From Planctomycetota bacterium (lineage in GTDB: Bacteria; Planctomycetota; Brocadiia; Brocadiales; Bathyanammoxibiaceae): a DNA stretch of 64,000 bases. The notes below the pieces were generated by a model. It was not told the origin of the DNA. It saw only the letters and a list, made by a program, of their open reading frames with translations, and made no database searches. This document shows, in pieces, positions 17,585 to 26,594 of the stretch (its first letter is position 1; each line of letters begins with the position of its first letter). The position numbers and the translations under genes are program-made. The stretch is from assembly GCA_016209685.1 (NCBI GenBank), contig JACQVQ010000013.1:38341-102340 (forward strand). Direction: 5' to 3'.

Positions 17585-17835
17585 CTGATTTAACATTATT
17601 GCAATTTTATCAGTTTGAAGTGCTTATGTCAAAAGGGCTGTGCTGGGTAAATTTTTAATCAGGTGTAGTTGGATGGATAAGAGTACATTGTATAGGGAAA
17701 GGCAGGGGTATGTAAGGGGGCCTTGCCCCTCGTGCCTGAAGCAGAAATCCGCCTCAGGCGGATGACTTTACAAACAACCCAAATTGTCAAGTTTGATTTA
17801 AACTAGGACAATTCTTTTGTTGCTCTCCAAATCAA

Positions 17836-18183
17836 TTAATTACCTTGCAAATCCTTTAAGGCCTTTAGCAAAAGCGGTCTTATGTGAGGTATATCTTCTT
17901 TTACCACTGCCCATACCTTTGTTAAATTTACTCCAAAATAAAAATGTATGACCTTATCCCTCATGCCGGCAATGTCTCTCCATGGTATCTCTGGGTATTT
18001 CTTGCGTGTATCTTCTGAAATGCACTTTGCAGCCTCCCCCATAATCTCAATGCATCTTATTACCGCAAACCCCGTCTTTTCATCCTTGGCGAAATCCTCA
18101 CAGCTAATTCCTTTAATAAATCTTTCAGCCCTATCCATATTTTCTATGATGTCCTTTAGATAGAGGGTAACGTTACGCTTCAT
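17836..18183 (-). CDS. hepT: HepT-like HEPN ribonuclease toxin (DUF86)
   Basis: A 115-residue HEPN protein. The diagnostic R-x4-H-x-Y motif is present as RDKVIHFY (about residues 83-90), the RNase active site of HepT toxins. It pairs with the nucleotidyltransferase gene directly upstream, overlapping by 4 nt (ATGA), the standard MntA-HepT arrangement. In characterised pairs MntA AMPylates the HepT tyrosine and silences it; that is family knowledge. Length and motif suggest it is intact. Confidence 0.88.
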   Translation of the reverse strand: MKRNVTLYLKDIIENMDRAERFIKGISCEDFAKDEKTGFAVIRCIEIMGEAAKCISEDTRKKYPEIPWRDIAGMRDKVIHFYFGVNLTKVWAVVKEDIPHIRPLLLKALKDLQGN

Positions 18184-18473
18184 AGATAGACCGTCTCCGC
18201 AAGGATAATTTCTTTTAACTCGTCTCTTATATCTTCCTTGGGGATAAGGTCTACCCTTACTCCCAGAAGGTCGGTCAGGTAGTTCTCAACCCTCACAACC
18301 CATAGGAGACTCACAGGCCCTTCAAACTCAACCAATAAGTCCACATCGCTTGCCTTTTTTTGCTCTTCTCTGATGAATGAGCCAAAAATGCCTATCTCTT
18401 TCACCTTGAATCTTTTCCTTAATTCCTCCTTATGTTGTTTCAGTAAGGTCTTTATTTTCTTAAGGGTTTTCAT
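18180..18473 (-). CDS. mntA: MntA-type nucleotidyltransferase antitoxin
   Basis: A 97-residue minimal nucleotidyltransferase. The motif GS-x10-D-x-D is exact (GSF ... SDVDLLVEF), and a third acidic residue (VDLIP) follows, so metal binding should be intact. The ATG at 18473 is preceded by GGATG; an in-frame GTG 12 nt earlier is an alternative start. It is translated ahead of HepT, with which it overlaps, consistent with antitoxin-first order. It lies downstream of nothing obvious and upstream of an AT-rich gap. Confidence 0.88.
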   Translation of the reverse strand: MKTLKKIKTLLKQHKEELRKRFKVKEIGIFGSFIREEQKKASDVDLLVEFEGPVSLLWVVRVENYLTDLLGVRVDLIPKEDIRDELKEIILAETVYL

Positions 18474-18607
18474 ATTTACATCCACTCAAAAGTCCAGGGT
18501 CCTAAAAACAATCTCTGCCTTTTATAGCGTTTGTTCCAGGGGCATTTTATCACAAGGGCGGTCCTTTTCACAGAATTAAAAACTGGCTGGACAGTAGGGG
18601 TATTGCG

Positions 18608-21001
18608 TTACTTCTTATTATCTACTACTGACAATTCCACCAATACCTTGCCACTGCCAATATTCCCCTCTGCGTCAGTGGCATTAATTATTATAGTATG
18701 CTCTCCTTGAGATAGGCCCTCCACGATGAATTGGAAATCTTCTTCCCTGGAATCAAAGATATTATCCCTGGGGAAGATGGCCTTCCAGTCCCCTGCGTCT
18801 ACGGAGTACTCTATCCTGGTTATATTGGAGAGTTCGTCTCTGGCCAGGCCTGAGACTATTGCCTTTTCCGCCTGAGGCGGATTTGGTCCGCCTGAGGCGG
18901 AGGAGGCCGTAGCCTTTGGCTCTACAAGTAAGGGCCTTGTGTTGTCTACCAGGAAGGGTTCTGAGACCTTTTCCGCGCTCAGGGTTATGTCCGAGGGGTT
19001 GTCAGGTTCATCGCTAACGACCAATCTCGCCAGGTATTCTCCATCCGGGACCCTGGTAGTCTGCCAGTAGAAGGAGTCTCCCTTAATCTCCTCCTTGGTC
19101 ACGGGTTTCCAATCCCTCTCGTTACGTCCCTTGTAAAAGAGTTGGTACCTCATGGAATCCCCGTTGGGGTCAGTGGCCTTCCAGTTAATATGTTTTGTCT
19201 CACGGTTGCCCATCCCGGGACGTGGCACACGAGAGGCCTCCTCAGGGGTGCCTGGTTCTTGTCCCCTAACGGGAGGTGAAAGCCTGGGGAACCTTTCCCT
19301 CTGATTGAGCGGCAGGGCCTGGCCGACTGATAGAGAGAGGATATCCGGGGCCTGGTTCTGGGGCAGGTAGGCCAGGGAGACCCTCTGGAGCAGTGGCGCC
19401 TCCTGAGGTCTTGTGGTAACGAGCCTTGCCCTGTACTGTATAAAACGGGAGTCTGGACTCTGAACCTTATGCAGGGGTGGCCCGGCGGTTAGTCCATATC
19501 CCTGGTATTCTTCGGACCAGGGACTCCACGTGTTGTCCGGTTTCTTGCTATTGCCTGTTCGGGTAGAAAGGGTTAGTTTGGTGCCCTCCGGTGTATTCCC
19601 TTCCCAGGACAGATTCCCCCACGTGGTGATAAATTTGGCGTCAAATACCTCAGATTCAAAGCTCCCCTCACGGCAGTAGGTGTTAGAGGCCAGAAAGAGC
19701 CGTCCTGCGTTGCCTGTACCATAGAAGAACCCCCCCTCCTCCTCACCTAAGAGGCATAACACCTGGGTCTCCTCCGCATCTAACAAGGTGCACGTCTCTC
19801 CTCTGGTATCCAGCTTATAGATTCTTGCCTCACTGCCCGTCCCTACCAGGACGTTGCCCCTGTGGTCTACCGACAGGCTAAAGACGAGGGCCTGGGGGAC
19901 TTCTAACACCTTTTTTACGGTGCCATTGGGGGTAATCCTGTAGACGAAATTAGTAATCTTTGGCAGGTATGGAGGGACTGCGGGCCTTTCGGCCTCTCTG
20001 GGCCTGAGTCCTTCCTCAGGGGTGGCCCTGGGGATGGGTGGAGGGGGTGGGGGCTCCTGGAGGGAGGAGTTGGAGCTGATTGGGGATGGGGTAGGTTCCA
20101 TGGGAGAGGGGGGTCTGAGGATGGGTGGCACCGGTGGGGGGGGAACCATAGGGACCCTGGGTCTTGCCCCCGAGGCTGTGCCTGCATATAGTTGCCCAAG
20201 GCTATCCATGGCCAGGCAATGCACCTCTCCCTCCTCGGCATCGTAGAGTATAAAGGCCTGGCCCTGTGGATTTATCTTATAAATAAGGCCGTTTGGTTCA
20301 CTGCAGGCGTAAAGGTTTGACTCCTTATCCGGTATCAAATCCAGCAGGTGCGTCTCCGAAGAGTCAAAAAATACGTCTGCCTTGCCCTCCGCGGATATCT
20401 TGTAGATAACCCCATCGGGTCCGGTAGCCGCATAAAGATTTCCCCTGGCGTCAAAGACCAGCTTCCAGACATAATTGGCAGGGAGGTCACAGAATAGGTT
20501 TACCTCGCCTTGTGGAGAGATACGGTAGACGTGCCCCTGTGGGGAGGTGCCGGCATATATCTCCCCTGATGGGGAGACCGCCAGGGTGTGGACGTGTAGT
20601 TCAGTGGAACGGAATAGCAGCTGGAGCCTGCCTCCGCCTGAGGCGGATGGGTCCAGCTTATATACGCTACCAGGGTCTCCCGTACCTACGTAAATTTGTC
20701 CCTTTGTCGTGAGCAACCCCGACACCGTGTCCCTGACCAGGGTCCATACATAAGGTTCGGTTATGCCCTCTATGCGGAGCACTTCGGGGGAGAGCGTAAT
20801 GCCCCTGGGCGTAACGGAGGTATTATTTTTCTTGCCGGCCTCAGACCAGAGGGTGGCAGACTGGGTCCAGACCTGTGTATTAACGCCGCTTGACTCTTTA
20901 CTACAGAAGAGCACAAGGGAAAAAAGACACAGGTAGCAAGCAATACCGAGGGTAGGGGGAAGCAATCTTTTCCCCCCCGTTCTTGTCTCAGTTTTCTTCA
21001 T
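18608..21001 (-). CDS. secreted beta-propeller protein with Ig-like C-terminal domains
   Basis: A 797-residue exported protein. The N-terminal hydrophobic segment (LGIACYLCLFSLVLFC) may be a signal peptide; a lipobox reading is poor because Phe precedes the Cys. Repeated blades (GEIYAGTSPQGHVYRIS, GNLYAATGPDGVIYKIS, LYACSEPNGLIYKI) form an NHL or Vgb-like propeller (about 60-420), interrupted by a Pro-rich linker (about 280-345). The C-terminus has fibronectin/Ig-like strands. Three SASGG palindromes lie in the gene (20633, 18887, 18867). The function is unknown, perhaps a scaffold or sensor. It is adjacent to the S55 peptidase on the same strand, about 48 nt apart. Confidence 0.7.
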   Translation of the reverse strand: MKKTETRTGGKRLLPPTLGIACYLCLFSLVLFCSKESSGVNTQVWTQSATLWSEAGKKNNTSVTPRGITLSPEVLRIEGITEPYVWTLVRDTVSGLLTTKGQIYVGTGDPGSVYKLDPSASGGGRLQLLFRSTELHVHTLAVSPSGEIYAGTSPQGHVYRISPQGEVNLFCDLPANYVWKLVFDARGNLYAATGPDGVIYKISAEGKADVFFDSSETHLLDLIPDKESNLYACSEPNGLIYKINPQGQAFILYDAEEGEVHCLAMDSLGQLYAGTASGARPRVPMVPPPPVPPILRPPSPMEPTPSPISSNSSLQEPPPPPPIPRATPEEGLRPREAERPAVPPYLPKITNFVYRITPNGTVKKVLEVPQALVFSLSVDHRGNVLVGTGSEARIYKLDTRGETCTLLDAEETQVLCLLGEEEGGFFYGTGNAGRLFLASNTYCREGSFESEVFDAKFITTWGNLSWEGNTPEGTKLTLSTRTGNSKKPDNTWSPWSEEYQGYGLTAGPPLHKVQSPDSRFIQYRARLVTTRPQEAPLLQRVSLAYLPQNQAPDILSLSVGQALPLNQRERFPRLSPPVRGQEPGTPEEASRVPRPGMGNRETKHINWKATDPNGDSMRYQLFYKGRNERDWKPVTKEEIKGDSFYWQTTRVPDGEYLARLVVSDEPDNPSDITLSAEKVSEPFLVDNTRPLLVEPKATASSASGGPNPPQAEKAIVSGLARDELSNITRIEYSVDAGDWKAIFPRDNIFDSREEDFQFIVEGLSQGEHTIIINATDAEGNIGSGKVLVELSVVDNKK
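18867..18901. repeat. two tandem SASGG palindromes in the propeller gene
   Basis: Two exact TCCGCCTGAGGCGGA copies (18867-18881 and 18887-18901) 5 nt apart. The 18887 copy is read in frame as SASGG (segment SSASGGPNPPQAEK) and the 18867 copy, in the next frame, as NPPQAE. Confidence 0.85.
20633..20647. repeat. SASGG palindrome in the propeller gene
   Basis: Exact TCCGCCTGAGGCGGA, read as SASGG in the segment LDPSASGGGRLQ, within a loop between propeller blades. Confidence 0.85.
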
Positions 21002-21049
21002 TTCTTTTTGCCAATCCCTACCCCCTACTCCCTAACCCCTGGTTCCCGG

Positions 21050-23038
21050 CTAGCTCCCCTCTTTTACGGTTAGCGTAAAATTTTGTGAGCCCTGGAGGAT
21101 CCAGTCCACTGGTCTCTTGCTGACGAGCTCCTCCGTGAGACGGCCAATCCCGCTCTGATTGGGGAAGGACATTATTGAGAGGAGGGAGGAGGGGAGGGAG
21201 GGGAGGGGCTTGCCTCTATATGTAATCCCTCTCTTTGGGAGTACGGCCCTTACTATGAGGTTGGTATTGGGTTCTGCATCCTCCAGTATTTTTATCAGGT
21301 GCTCCAGACTTGTTGGGAGGAATTTCTCCGGCGCCCTGGAGCGCTCCAGGGCCTGGCTGGTATCTGCGTTACAGGCGTCCACCGTTATGGTACTCCCAGG
21401 GGAGACGTCCAGTGGTATCTGAAGAGGTACGGTTATTACTACAGGTTCCTTGCCGAAGGGTCTGATAGTCACGAATAACTGGACCGTTTCTCCCGGCCCG
21501 ACCTCTCTGGTTTCTACCTTTATATCCTCAATATAGGCCAGTCTCCTTTCATCCGAGACCTTAGCCTCTAGGGATATCCTCTTAATACTCGCCTCCTGGA
21601 ACGGATTGTTCATTATCAGGGCAATGGGCTGGGTGATATGATAGACCGGGAACCAGGTGGGATGTGGTTCGTAGTAGATGTTCTCTACCTTTACTGGTCT
21701 ATCCCGCCCTTCCATCTCTATGGAGAGGGAGAGCCTTACGGTCTTATCGCCGGCCTGTCTCTCTGTGGCAAGGAGGGCGCTCTCTGAGGCCCATTGGATG
21801 AGGTTTTGTGTCAGGAATCTGTCCTTCACCACCTCAAAGTTGTACTCTACCTCCTGGTTACCCGCCACTTTTATGGTGCAGGGTATCAGGGCTGAAAACT
21901 GGCCCAGGGTGCCTGCCAGGGCCGCCTTACTGTCCTGGAATATCCTCCCCATGATTCTCGTGGGACTGGCAAGTTTTAACGAGGTGCTCTGGATGGGTAT
22001 AACGGCGTGGACGTGGGCCCCAGCCAGGGGTATATCGGTCTTGCCCGCCTGGATGAAGGGATGTCCAAAGGCCAGGATGCTGTCCCCCAGGCGATAGGTA
22101 AGGGTACCAACGGCCGAGGCGTTTATATCCCCCCTGGACAGGATAGTGGCTATGGCCGCCCCTGGTGCCATATTTTCTGCCTCTATCTGGAGCGTCCCCG
22201 CCTGCCCCCCTTCTGCCGTAAGAGGCCCGGCCATTTGAACTTTTGAACCGTTAAACCCTTGAACTTCTGTTGTTTCGTCCCCCATCGGTATGGGGCCATG
22301 GGGTGTAACCCCCCCTCCCTGCACGGGGAAGAGGCCGTACCTCTCTAACCCTTCCGACATCTGCTTGAGGACTCGCTGGTCAAAGCCACCCACCATCAAA
22401 GGCGTCTTTATTGGGACCATCCTCAGGATGGGCTGTTTACTCGGGTCCGATGGGAATGACCACCCTTCCCGGGCCAGGGCCTCTTTTACGTTCATTTCAT
22501 GTGGTCCCAGGGGCGATTCCCAGACTGCTGGGGGCATATATCTGCCTGGGGCGGAAGCAAGTTCTTTCTCTCCCTTTTTGGCGCCAGGTCCACCTGAGGC
22601 GGAAGTCGCCTCTCCGGCCTCCAGCACCTTTAGCATCTCCTTGATGGGTGTCACCCCCGCTATGGCCTCCTTTGCAAAACCCCATCCATAAGAGACTGCG
22701 CCAATAACCTTGTCCTCCACGTACACCGGGCTGCCGCTCATCCCCGAAATGACGCCTGTCTTTTCCAGGGGCCCACCCGAGAGCTTCACCAGTATCATGT
22801 CGTTCTTGGTTTCCCAGTTCTTCAGGACCCCCAATATTTCTACGTCAAACTCCTCTATTTTGTCTCCGGAGAAGACCGTCTTGCCATATCCCTTCATCCC
22901 GGGCCGCAATTCGTCCACATCAAGGAACACGTTGCCAGTATCATAAGCCCCCACGGCCAACCCCCCTGAGGCGGACCAGGTAATTGAGGCAAATAATAAT
23001 ATAGTGTAGTAAACGTTATTCCTATTTAAGTAAGGCAT
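21050..23038 (-). CDS. SpoIVB-like peptidase S55 domain protein
   Basis: A 662-residue exported protein. The N-terminal S55 domain (about 30-150) includes ELRPGMKGYGKTVFSG and GMSGSPVY (about 99-106), which carries the serine nucleophile. A long C-terminal region of beta-rich segments follows. The signal peptide region contains SASGG (WSASGGLAVGAYD) from the palindrome at 22961-22975, and a second SASGG comes from 22589-22603. Residues about 258-268 (VQGFNGSKVQ) come from a GTTCAAGGG repeat shared with cobQ. Non-sporulating bacteria often carry S55 proteins of unknown function. The partner propeller protein lies just downstream. Confidence 0.82.
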   Translation of the reverse strand: MPYLNRNNVYYTILLFASITWSASGGLAVGAYDTGNVFLDVDELRPGMKGYGKTVFSGDKIEEFDVEILGVLKNWETKNDMILVKLSGGPLEKTGVISGMSGSPVYVEDKVIGAVSYGWGFAKEAIAGVTPIKEMLKVLEAGEATSASGGPGAKKGEKELASAPGRYMPPAVWESPLGPHEMNVKEALAREGWSFPSDPSKQPILRMVPIKTPLMVGGFDQRVLKQMSEGLERYGLFPVQGGGVTPHGPIPMGDETTEVQGFNGSKVQMAGPLTAEGGQAGTLQIEAENMAPGAAIATILSRGDINASAVGTLTYRLGDSILAFGHPFIQAGKTDIPLAGAHVHAVIPIQSTSLKLASPTRIMGRIFQDSKAALAGTLGQFSALIPCTIKVAGNQEVEYNFEVVKDRFLTQNLIQWASESALLATERQAGDKTVRLSLSIEMEGRDRPVKVENIYYEPHPTWFPVYHITQPIALIMNNPFQEASIKRISLEAKVSDERRLAYIEDIKVETREVGPGETVQLFVTIRPFGKEPVVITVPLQIPLDVSPGSTITVDACNADTSQALERSRAPEKFLPTSLEHLIKILEDAEPNTNLIVRAVLPKRGITYRGKPLPSLPSSLLSIMSFPNQSGIGRLTEELVSKRPVDWILQGSQNFTLTVKEGS
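22235..22266. repeat. GTTCAAGGG repeat in the S55 gene
   Basis: On the minus strand GAAGTTCAAGGGTTTAACGG continues into TTCAAAAGTTCAAATG. It is read as VQGFNGSKVQ. The same repeat, in the same frame, lies in cobQ at 30966-30998. Confidence 0.7.
22589..22603. repeat. SASGG palindrome variant in the S55 gene
   Basis: TCCACCTGAGGCGGA, one base from the consensus, read as SASGG in the segment ATSASGGPGAKK. Confidence 0.75.
22961..22975. repeat. SASGG palindrome variant in an S55 signal peptide
   Basis: CCCCCCTGAGGCGGA; one arm is consensus and the other has drifted. It is read as SASGG at the predicted signal-peptide cleavage region. Confidence 0.65.
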
Positions 23039-23185
23039 ATCATCCTGTAAGGGGACCGGTTACAGGGAACAGATAACGGGTAAAAATCTTTTCCCCCATA
23101 TCCTGTCTCCTATTACCTGTAACCTTGTCTAGCCGGCGGAGTCTATCAGTTCCCACGCCTTTTGTCAAACCTTACCCCGTGCAGG

Positions 23186-23214
23186 TTGATATTAGCCCTA
23201 TGAACTGGTATAAT
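23186..23214 (+). promoter_or_regulatory. sigma-70 promoter with extended -10 for tsaC-rpiB
   Basis: TTGATA (23186-23191), a 17-nt spacer and TATAAT (23209-23214), with TG one base before it (extended -10). The predicted start near 23221 rules out initiation upstream of that point and decides the tsaC start. Confidence 0.8.
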
Positions 23215-23232
23215 CTTTTCGTTGAAAAAACA

Positions 23233-23883
23233 ATGAATATGAGACTACTGGACGTAAAAGATAAAGACAGATACCGGGAATACCTCCAGGAAGCGGCCGA
23301 GGCCCTCAGGTCTGGAGAGATTGTGGCCTTCCCTACTGAGACGGTTTACGGCCTCGGGGTTAATGCCCAGGATGAAAAGGCCGTAAAGAATTTATACGCC
23401 GTAAAACAGAGACCCCAGGAAAAAGAATTTGCAAGGATTATCTGCAACCTGGAGGAGATAGATTGGCTCCTGGGGCAGGTGGAAGACCCCGTCCACCAAC
23501 TAATTGAGCGCTTTTGGCCAGGGCCTCTTACCATCGTCTTTTCAGGATACGATAAAAAAGATATAGGGGTTAGATTCCCTGACCACAAAGTAGCACAGGA
23601 CCTGGTCAGGCTCTCCGGGGTACCAGTGCTTGCCACCAGCGTCAATATCTCTGGTGGCCCGCCTGCTACCAGTGCCGGGGAGGTGATGGCAACGATGGGT
23701 GGGAAGATAAGACTTGTCTTGGATGGCGGCCCTTGCCGCCTGGAGACCCCTTCCACCGTAGTTAAAATCTCTAAGGGTTCTTACCAAATCCTCCGTATTG
23801 GGGCCATCCCAGAAGAGGCCATAAACGAATGTCTGGTGGCGAGGGCCACTCCCGACAAAAAGGGACACCTGATAATACAATGA
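23233..23883 (+). CDS. tsaC: threonylcarbamoyl-AMP synthase (Sua5/YciO/YrdC family)
   Basis: Makes threonylcarbamoyl-AMP for the t6A tRNA modification, from Thr, bicarbonate and ATP. The 216 residues match the short TsaC type, without a Sua5 C-terminal domain. Signatures are GEIVAFPTETVYGLG, KQRP, FWPGPLT, VRFPDH and the ATP-site SVNISGGPPATS and TPSTVVKI. The start is ATG 23233 (or 23239) rather than any earlier ATG, because an excellent promoter lies at 23186-23214. The stop overlaps the rpiB start (ATGA), so the genes are coupled. Confidence 0.93.
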   Translation: MNMRLLDVKDKDRYREYLQEAAEALRSGEIVAFPTETVYGLGVNAQDEKAVKNLYAVKQRPQEKEFARIICNLEEIDWLLGQVEDPVHQLIERFWPGPLTIVFSGYDKKDIGVRFPDHKVAQDLVRLSGVPVLATSVNISGGPPATSAGEVMATMGGKIRLVLDGGPCRLETPSTVVKISKGSYQILRIGAIPEEAINECLVARATPDKKGHLIIQ

Positions 23884-24320
23884 AGATTGCCATTGCTTCC
23901 GACCACAGGGGTTTTGAGTTCAAGCAGAAGATAGCCCACCTCCTCTCCGAGGGAGGGCACACCGTAGTGGACTTCGGTACCGATGATGGGGAGAAGTCGG
24001 TAGATTACCCTGACTATGGCTCCAAGGCGGCCGTGGCAGTGGCCAGGGGGGAGTGTGAGAGGGCAATCCTTATCTGCGGTACGGGGATAGGGATGTCCCT
24101 GACCGCCAACAAGATAAAGGGTATCCGTGCGGCGGTAGGAAATGACCTCTATAGTACGGAGATGAGCCGCCGGCATAACGACTCTAACGTCCTGTGCGTA
24201 GGGGCTGACCTTTTACCTCCCGGACCGCTGGTCAAAAAGATACTGAACGTATGGCTCTCTACCCCCTTTGAGGGGGAGAGACATACCCGCAGGATAAAGA
24301 AGATTCATGAACTGGAGTAG
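23880..24320 (+). CDS. rpiB: ribose-5-phosphate isomerase B
   Basis: Interconverts ribose 5-phosphate and ribulose 5-phosphate in the pentose phosphate pathway. It has 146 residues, typical of RpiB. The N-terminus is IAIASDHRGFEFK, with the catalytic-loop residues CGTGIGMS (Cys about residue 65) and RRHNDSNVLCVGA. The start overlaps the tsaC stop by 4 nt (ATGA), so both are read from the promoter at 23186. No anomaly seen. Confidence 0.95.
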   Translation: MKIAIASDHRGFEFKQKIAHLLSEGGHTVVDFGTDDGEKSVDYPDYGSKAAVAVARGECERAILICGTGIGMSLTANKIKGIRAAVGNDLYSTEMSRRHNDSNVLCVGADLLPPGPLVKKILNVWLSTPFEGERHTRRIKKIHELE

Positions 24321-24374
24321 GCAAAAGACGGTAGGCAGTATGCACTTACTTCTAACTATTGAAATGGAGTAGTC

Positions 24375-25163
24375 ATGACTGGACCCGTCCAGGGTAAGTC
24401 GGTCATCAGTGCCCCTGAAGGCGCCCACCTCAAGGTAACGCTCCTGGCCCACACCCCTGAGCCTGAAAAGGTGGTGGCCCAGGCCGCAAAACTCTGCTAC
24501 AGCCCCGCCACCGTTGAAGAACTCCACGAGACCATCTATAAGACCGACCAGGAAAAGTTCATAAAGAAACTCCTCTCCATGGGGCACATGTCTCCCATAG
24601 AGCATATCTCCTTCACCTTCGGCGTAGAAGGCATCTCAAGGGCCTGCACCCATCAACTCGTAAGACACCGCCTCGCCTCCTACAGCCAGCAGAGCCAGCG
24701 CTACGTTGGCAAAAACAGCAGTAAGACAGGCAAGGTCTTTGACTTCATCGTCCCCCCCAGTGTTGTCCAGTCCGGCAAGAAGGAGTGGTTCGTAGAAAAG
24801 ATGTCAGAGCTACAGCGCTGGTACGATGAACTCGTAGACGCCCTGGGGACAATAGTACCGCCTGGCGACAAGATGGAGTCCATTTACGAAGACGCACGAT
24901 TCATCCTCCCCAACGCCGCCGAGACCAAGATAGTCATCACCATGAACGCCAGGGAACTCCTACATTTCTTCCGTGTCAGGGGCTGTAACCGCGCCCAGTG
25001 GGAGATAAGGGAGATGTCCATAGAGATGCTCCGCCAGGTAAGACCCATCGCCCCGGCCATATTCGGCACAGCCGGCCCCGCCTGCGTCAGAGGCCACTGC
25101 AGTGAAGGCTCTTATACGTGCGGGAAGATAGAGGAGGTGAGGGCAAGGTTTAAAAAATTGTAG
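24375..25163 (+). CDS. thyX: flavin-dependent thymidylate synthase
   Basis: Methylates dUMP to dTMP with FAD, NADPH and methylene-tetrahydrofolate. The 262 residues contain the ThyX motif RHRLASYSQQSQRY (R-H-R-x2-S-x4-S-x-R, about residues 96-109) and the Asn/Arg substrate segment NARELLHFFRVRGCNRAQWEIR. It starts at the ATG with GGAG 7 nt upstream. Its TAG stop (25161-25163) lies inside a GTAGTGGC palindrome. It is distinct from ThyA and common in anaerobes. Confidence 0.96.
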   Translation: MTGPVQGKSVISAPEGAHLKVTLLAHTPEPEKVVAQAAKLCYSPATVEELHETIYKTDQEKFIKKLLSMGHMSPIEHISFTFGVEGISRACTHQLVRHRLASYSQQSQRYVGKNSSKTGKVFDFIVPPSVVQSGKKEWFVEKMSELQRWYDELVDALGTIVPPGDKMESIYEDARFILPNAAETKIVITMNARELLHFFRVRGCNRAQWEIREMSIEMLRQVRPIAPAIFGTAGPACVRGHCSEGSYTCGKIEEVRARFKKL

Positions 25164-25212
25164 TGGCCGAGCTTGCTCGGCATGGCACGATTGGGCAGAG
25201 CTCTGCCACTAC
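25160..25212. repeat. GTAGTGGC palindrome overlapping the thyX stop
   Basis: Outer arms GTAGTGGC and GCCACTAC enclose two hairpins, CCGAGCTTGCTCGG and GCAGAGCTCTGC. The first GTAG supplies the thyX TAG stop. It is likely to act as a terminator. Confidence 0.75.
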
Positions 25213-25243
25213 GTTTACTACTACTAATAGAATGAAGGAAAAT

Positions 25244-25318
25244 GGGACGGTTCTATTTTCCTGGCCCTGTCCTTGAGCGTAGCGAAGGAATGGAAAAGGA
25301 AATAATTAGAACCGTCCC
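25244..25318. repeat. GGGACGGTTCT hairpin with nested GCGAAGG repeat
   Basis: Arms GGGACGGTTCT (25244-25254) and AGAACCGTCCC (25308-25318), followed by T-runs. The loop carries CCTTGAGCGTAGCGAAGG, a member of the GAGCGAAGCGAAGG family seen in V-ATPase F and mobA. It can fold as a terminator downstream of thyX. Confidence 0.7.
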
Positions 25319-25349
25319 CTTTTTGCTCTTTTTACGGGAATTTTAAGAC

Positions 25350-26594
25350 ATGACCCTAGCTTTTATATCTGATTACTACCGCGCATTGCAAAAACAGGTT
25401 CAGGAACAAATTCTCGGAGAAAAAGACGAGGTTATTTTACATTCTAATACTGATGAGCTTGTTGAATATTATTTCGCTTATAACAGCCTTTCACCGATAG
25501 AGTTTGATCCCAATCGGGATCAAACTCTTGAGCATAAAAAAGAAATGAGAGTGGTTCCGGCTCGCCGTCGTGAAGAGTCTTATAGGTATGAAGGAGACTT
25601 GAATTTTGAATATGAAAGTATTGTTGTTACGTTTCCCATACTACCCAATAAGAAGATCCAAGATATTCTCGCCTTGCAGTCATCCACATACTCTCTGAGC
25701 GGAGATCCAAGCGTGAGAGTTGGTCATGACGCTTTGTATCTCAATATTGATATAAAAGGATACGGATTCAAATATGACAATGACAAGGTTGCTTCAGAGG
25801 TAAATCGCGGAGTTGATGAAGTTAAAACTTGGATTCAGAGAAAAAACAATGATATCGTCAAGGAAAATGCCCAACTCGAGCAGAACATTCGGAGTTTTGT
25901 TGAACAACGGAAAGCAAAGCTAACTGAAGATACGCAGAGAATTGCTTCACTCGTTCAGAAAATCAACATCCCACTGAAGCAGAAAGAGAATGAGGTAGTT
26001 AAGAGAATTAGATTGGATCCGAGACCGATCGTGAAAAAGATTAAACCAAATCCAAAACTACCAGAGGAGTATGTTCTTGATCGGTCAAAGGTGCTCGATA
26101 TTATCAGTGTGATTGATAATCAAGGACGCCAGTTTGAGAAAACACCAAAGACCTATAAAGATTTCGAGGAGGAAGGTTTGCGAGATGTTATCCTCGTCAG
26201 TCTTAATTCTCTTTTTGAAGGCAAAGCAACTGGTGAGACTTTTTCAAACAAAGGAAAAACTGATATTTATCTCAACATCGACAAGGGCAATGTGTTGATT
26301 TGTGAATGTAAGATTTGGGGAGGTCAAGCGCTATATCACGAAACCATTGATCAACTACTTGGATACCTTACTTGGCGACACAATTTTGGTATCATGCTTA
26401 CTTTCGTGAAGCAAAAGAATTTCTCAAAAGTTTTGAGTGATGCCCCAGGTATTATCCAACAACATGCGTCATATCGTTCGAGATTTCAGCAAGCGACTAT
26501 AAATCATTTCTTATCTCACCACAAACTTGGTCAAGACGAGACAAAAGACGTAGAAATCCATCATCTCTTTTACAATCTTTATACAAGTCCGTAG
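25350..26594 (+). CDS. putative PD-(D/E)XK nuclease-like protein, unrecognised family
   Basis: A 414-residue cytoplasmic protein, visibly AT-richer than its neighbours. The N-terminal part (about 1-150) is of mixed structure and unrecognised. The middle (about 155-230) is a coiled-coil-like Lys/Glu-rich segment. The C-terminal part (about 260-385) resembles a PD-(D/E)XK fold: NKGKTDIYL (acidic Asp), then LICECKIWGG (E-x-K) and a helix with DQLLGYLTWR. There is no start-proximal Shine-Dalgarno of note. Beside a transposase and a broken TA pair, it may be a transferred defence or restriction protein. That role is inferred only. Confidence 0.6.
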   Translation: MTLAFISDYYRALQKQVQEQILGEKDEVILHSNTDELVEYYFAYNSLSPIEFDPNRDQTLEHKKEMRVVPARRREESYRYEGDLNFEYESIVVTFPILPNKKIQDILALQSSTYSLSGDPSVRVGHDALYLNIDIKGYGFKYDNDKVASEVNRGVDEVKTWIQRKNNDIVKENAQLEQNIRSFVEQRKAKLTEDTQRIASLVQKINIPLKQKENEVVKRIRLDPRPIVKKIKPNPKLPEEYVLDRSKVLDIISVIDNQGRQFEKTPKTYKDFEEEGLRDVILVSLNSLFEGKATGETFSNKGKTDIYLNIDKGNVLICECKIWGGQALYHETIDQLLGYLTWRHNFGIMLTFVKQKNFSKVLSDAPGIIQQHASYRSRFQQATINHFLSHHKLGQDETKDVEIHHLFYNLYTSP

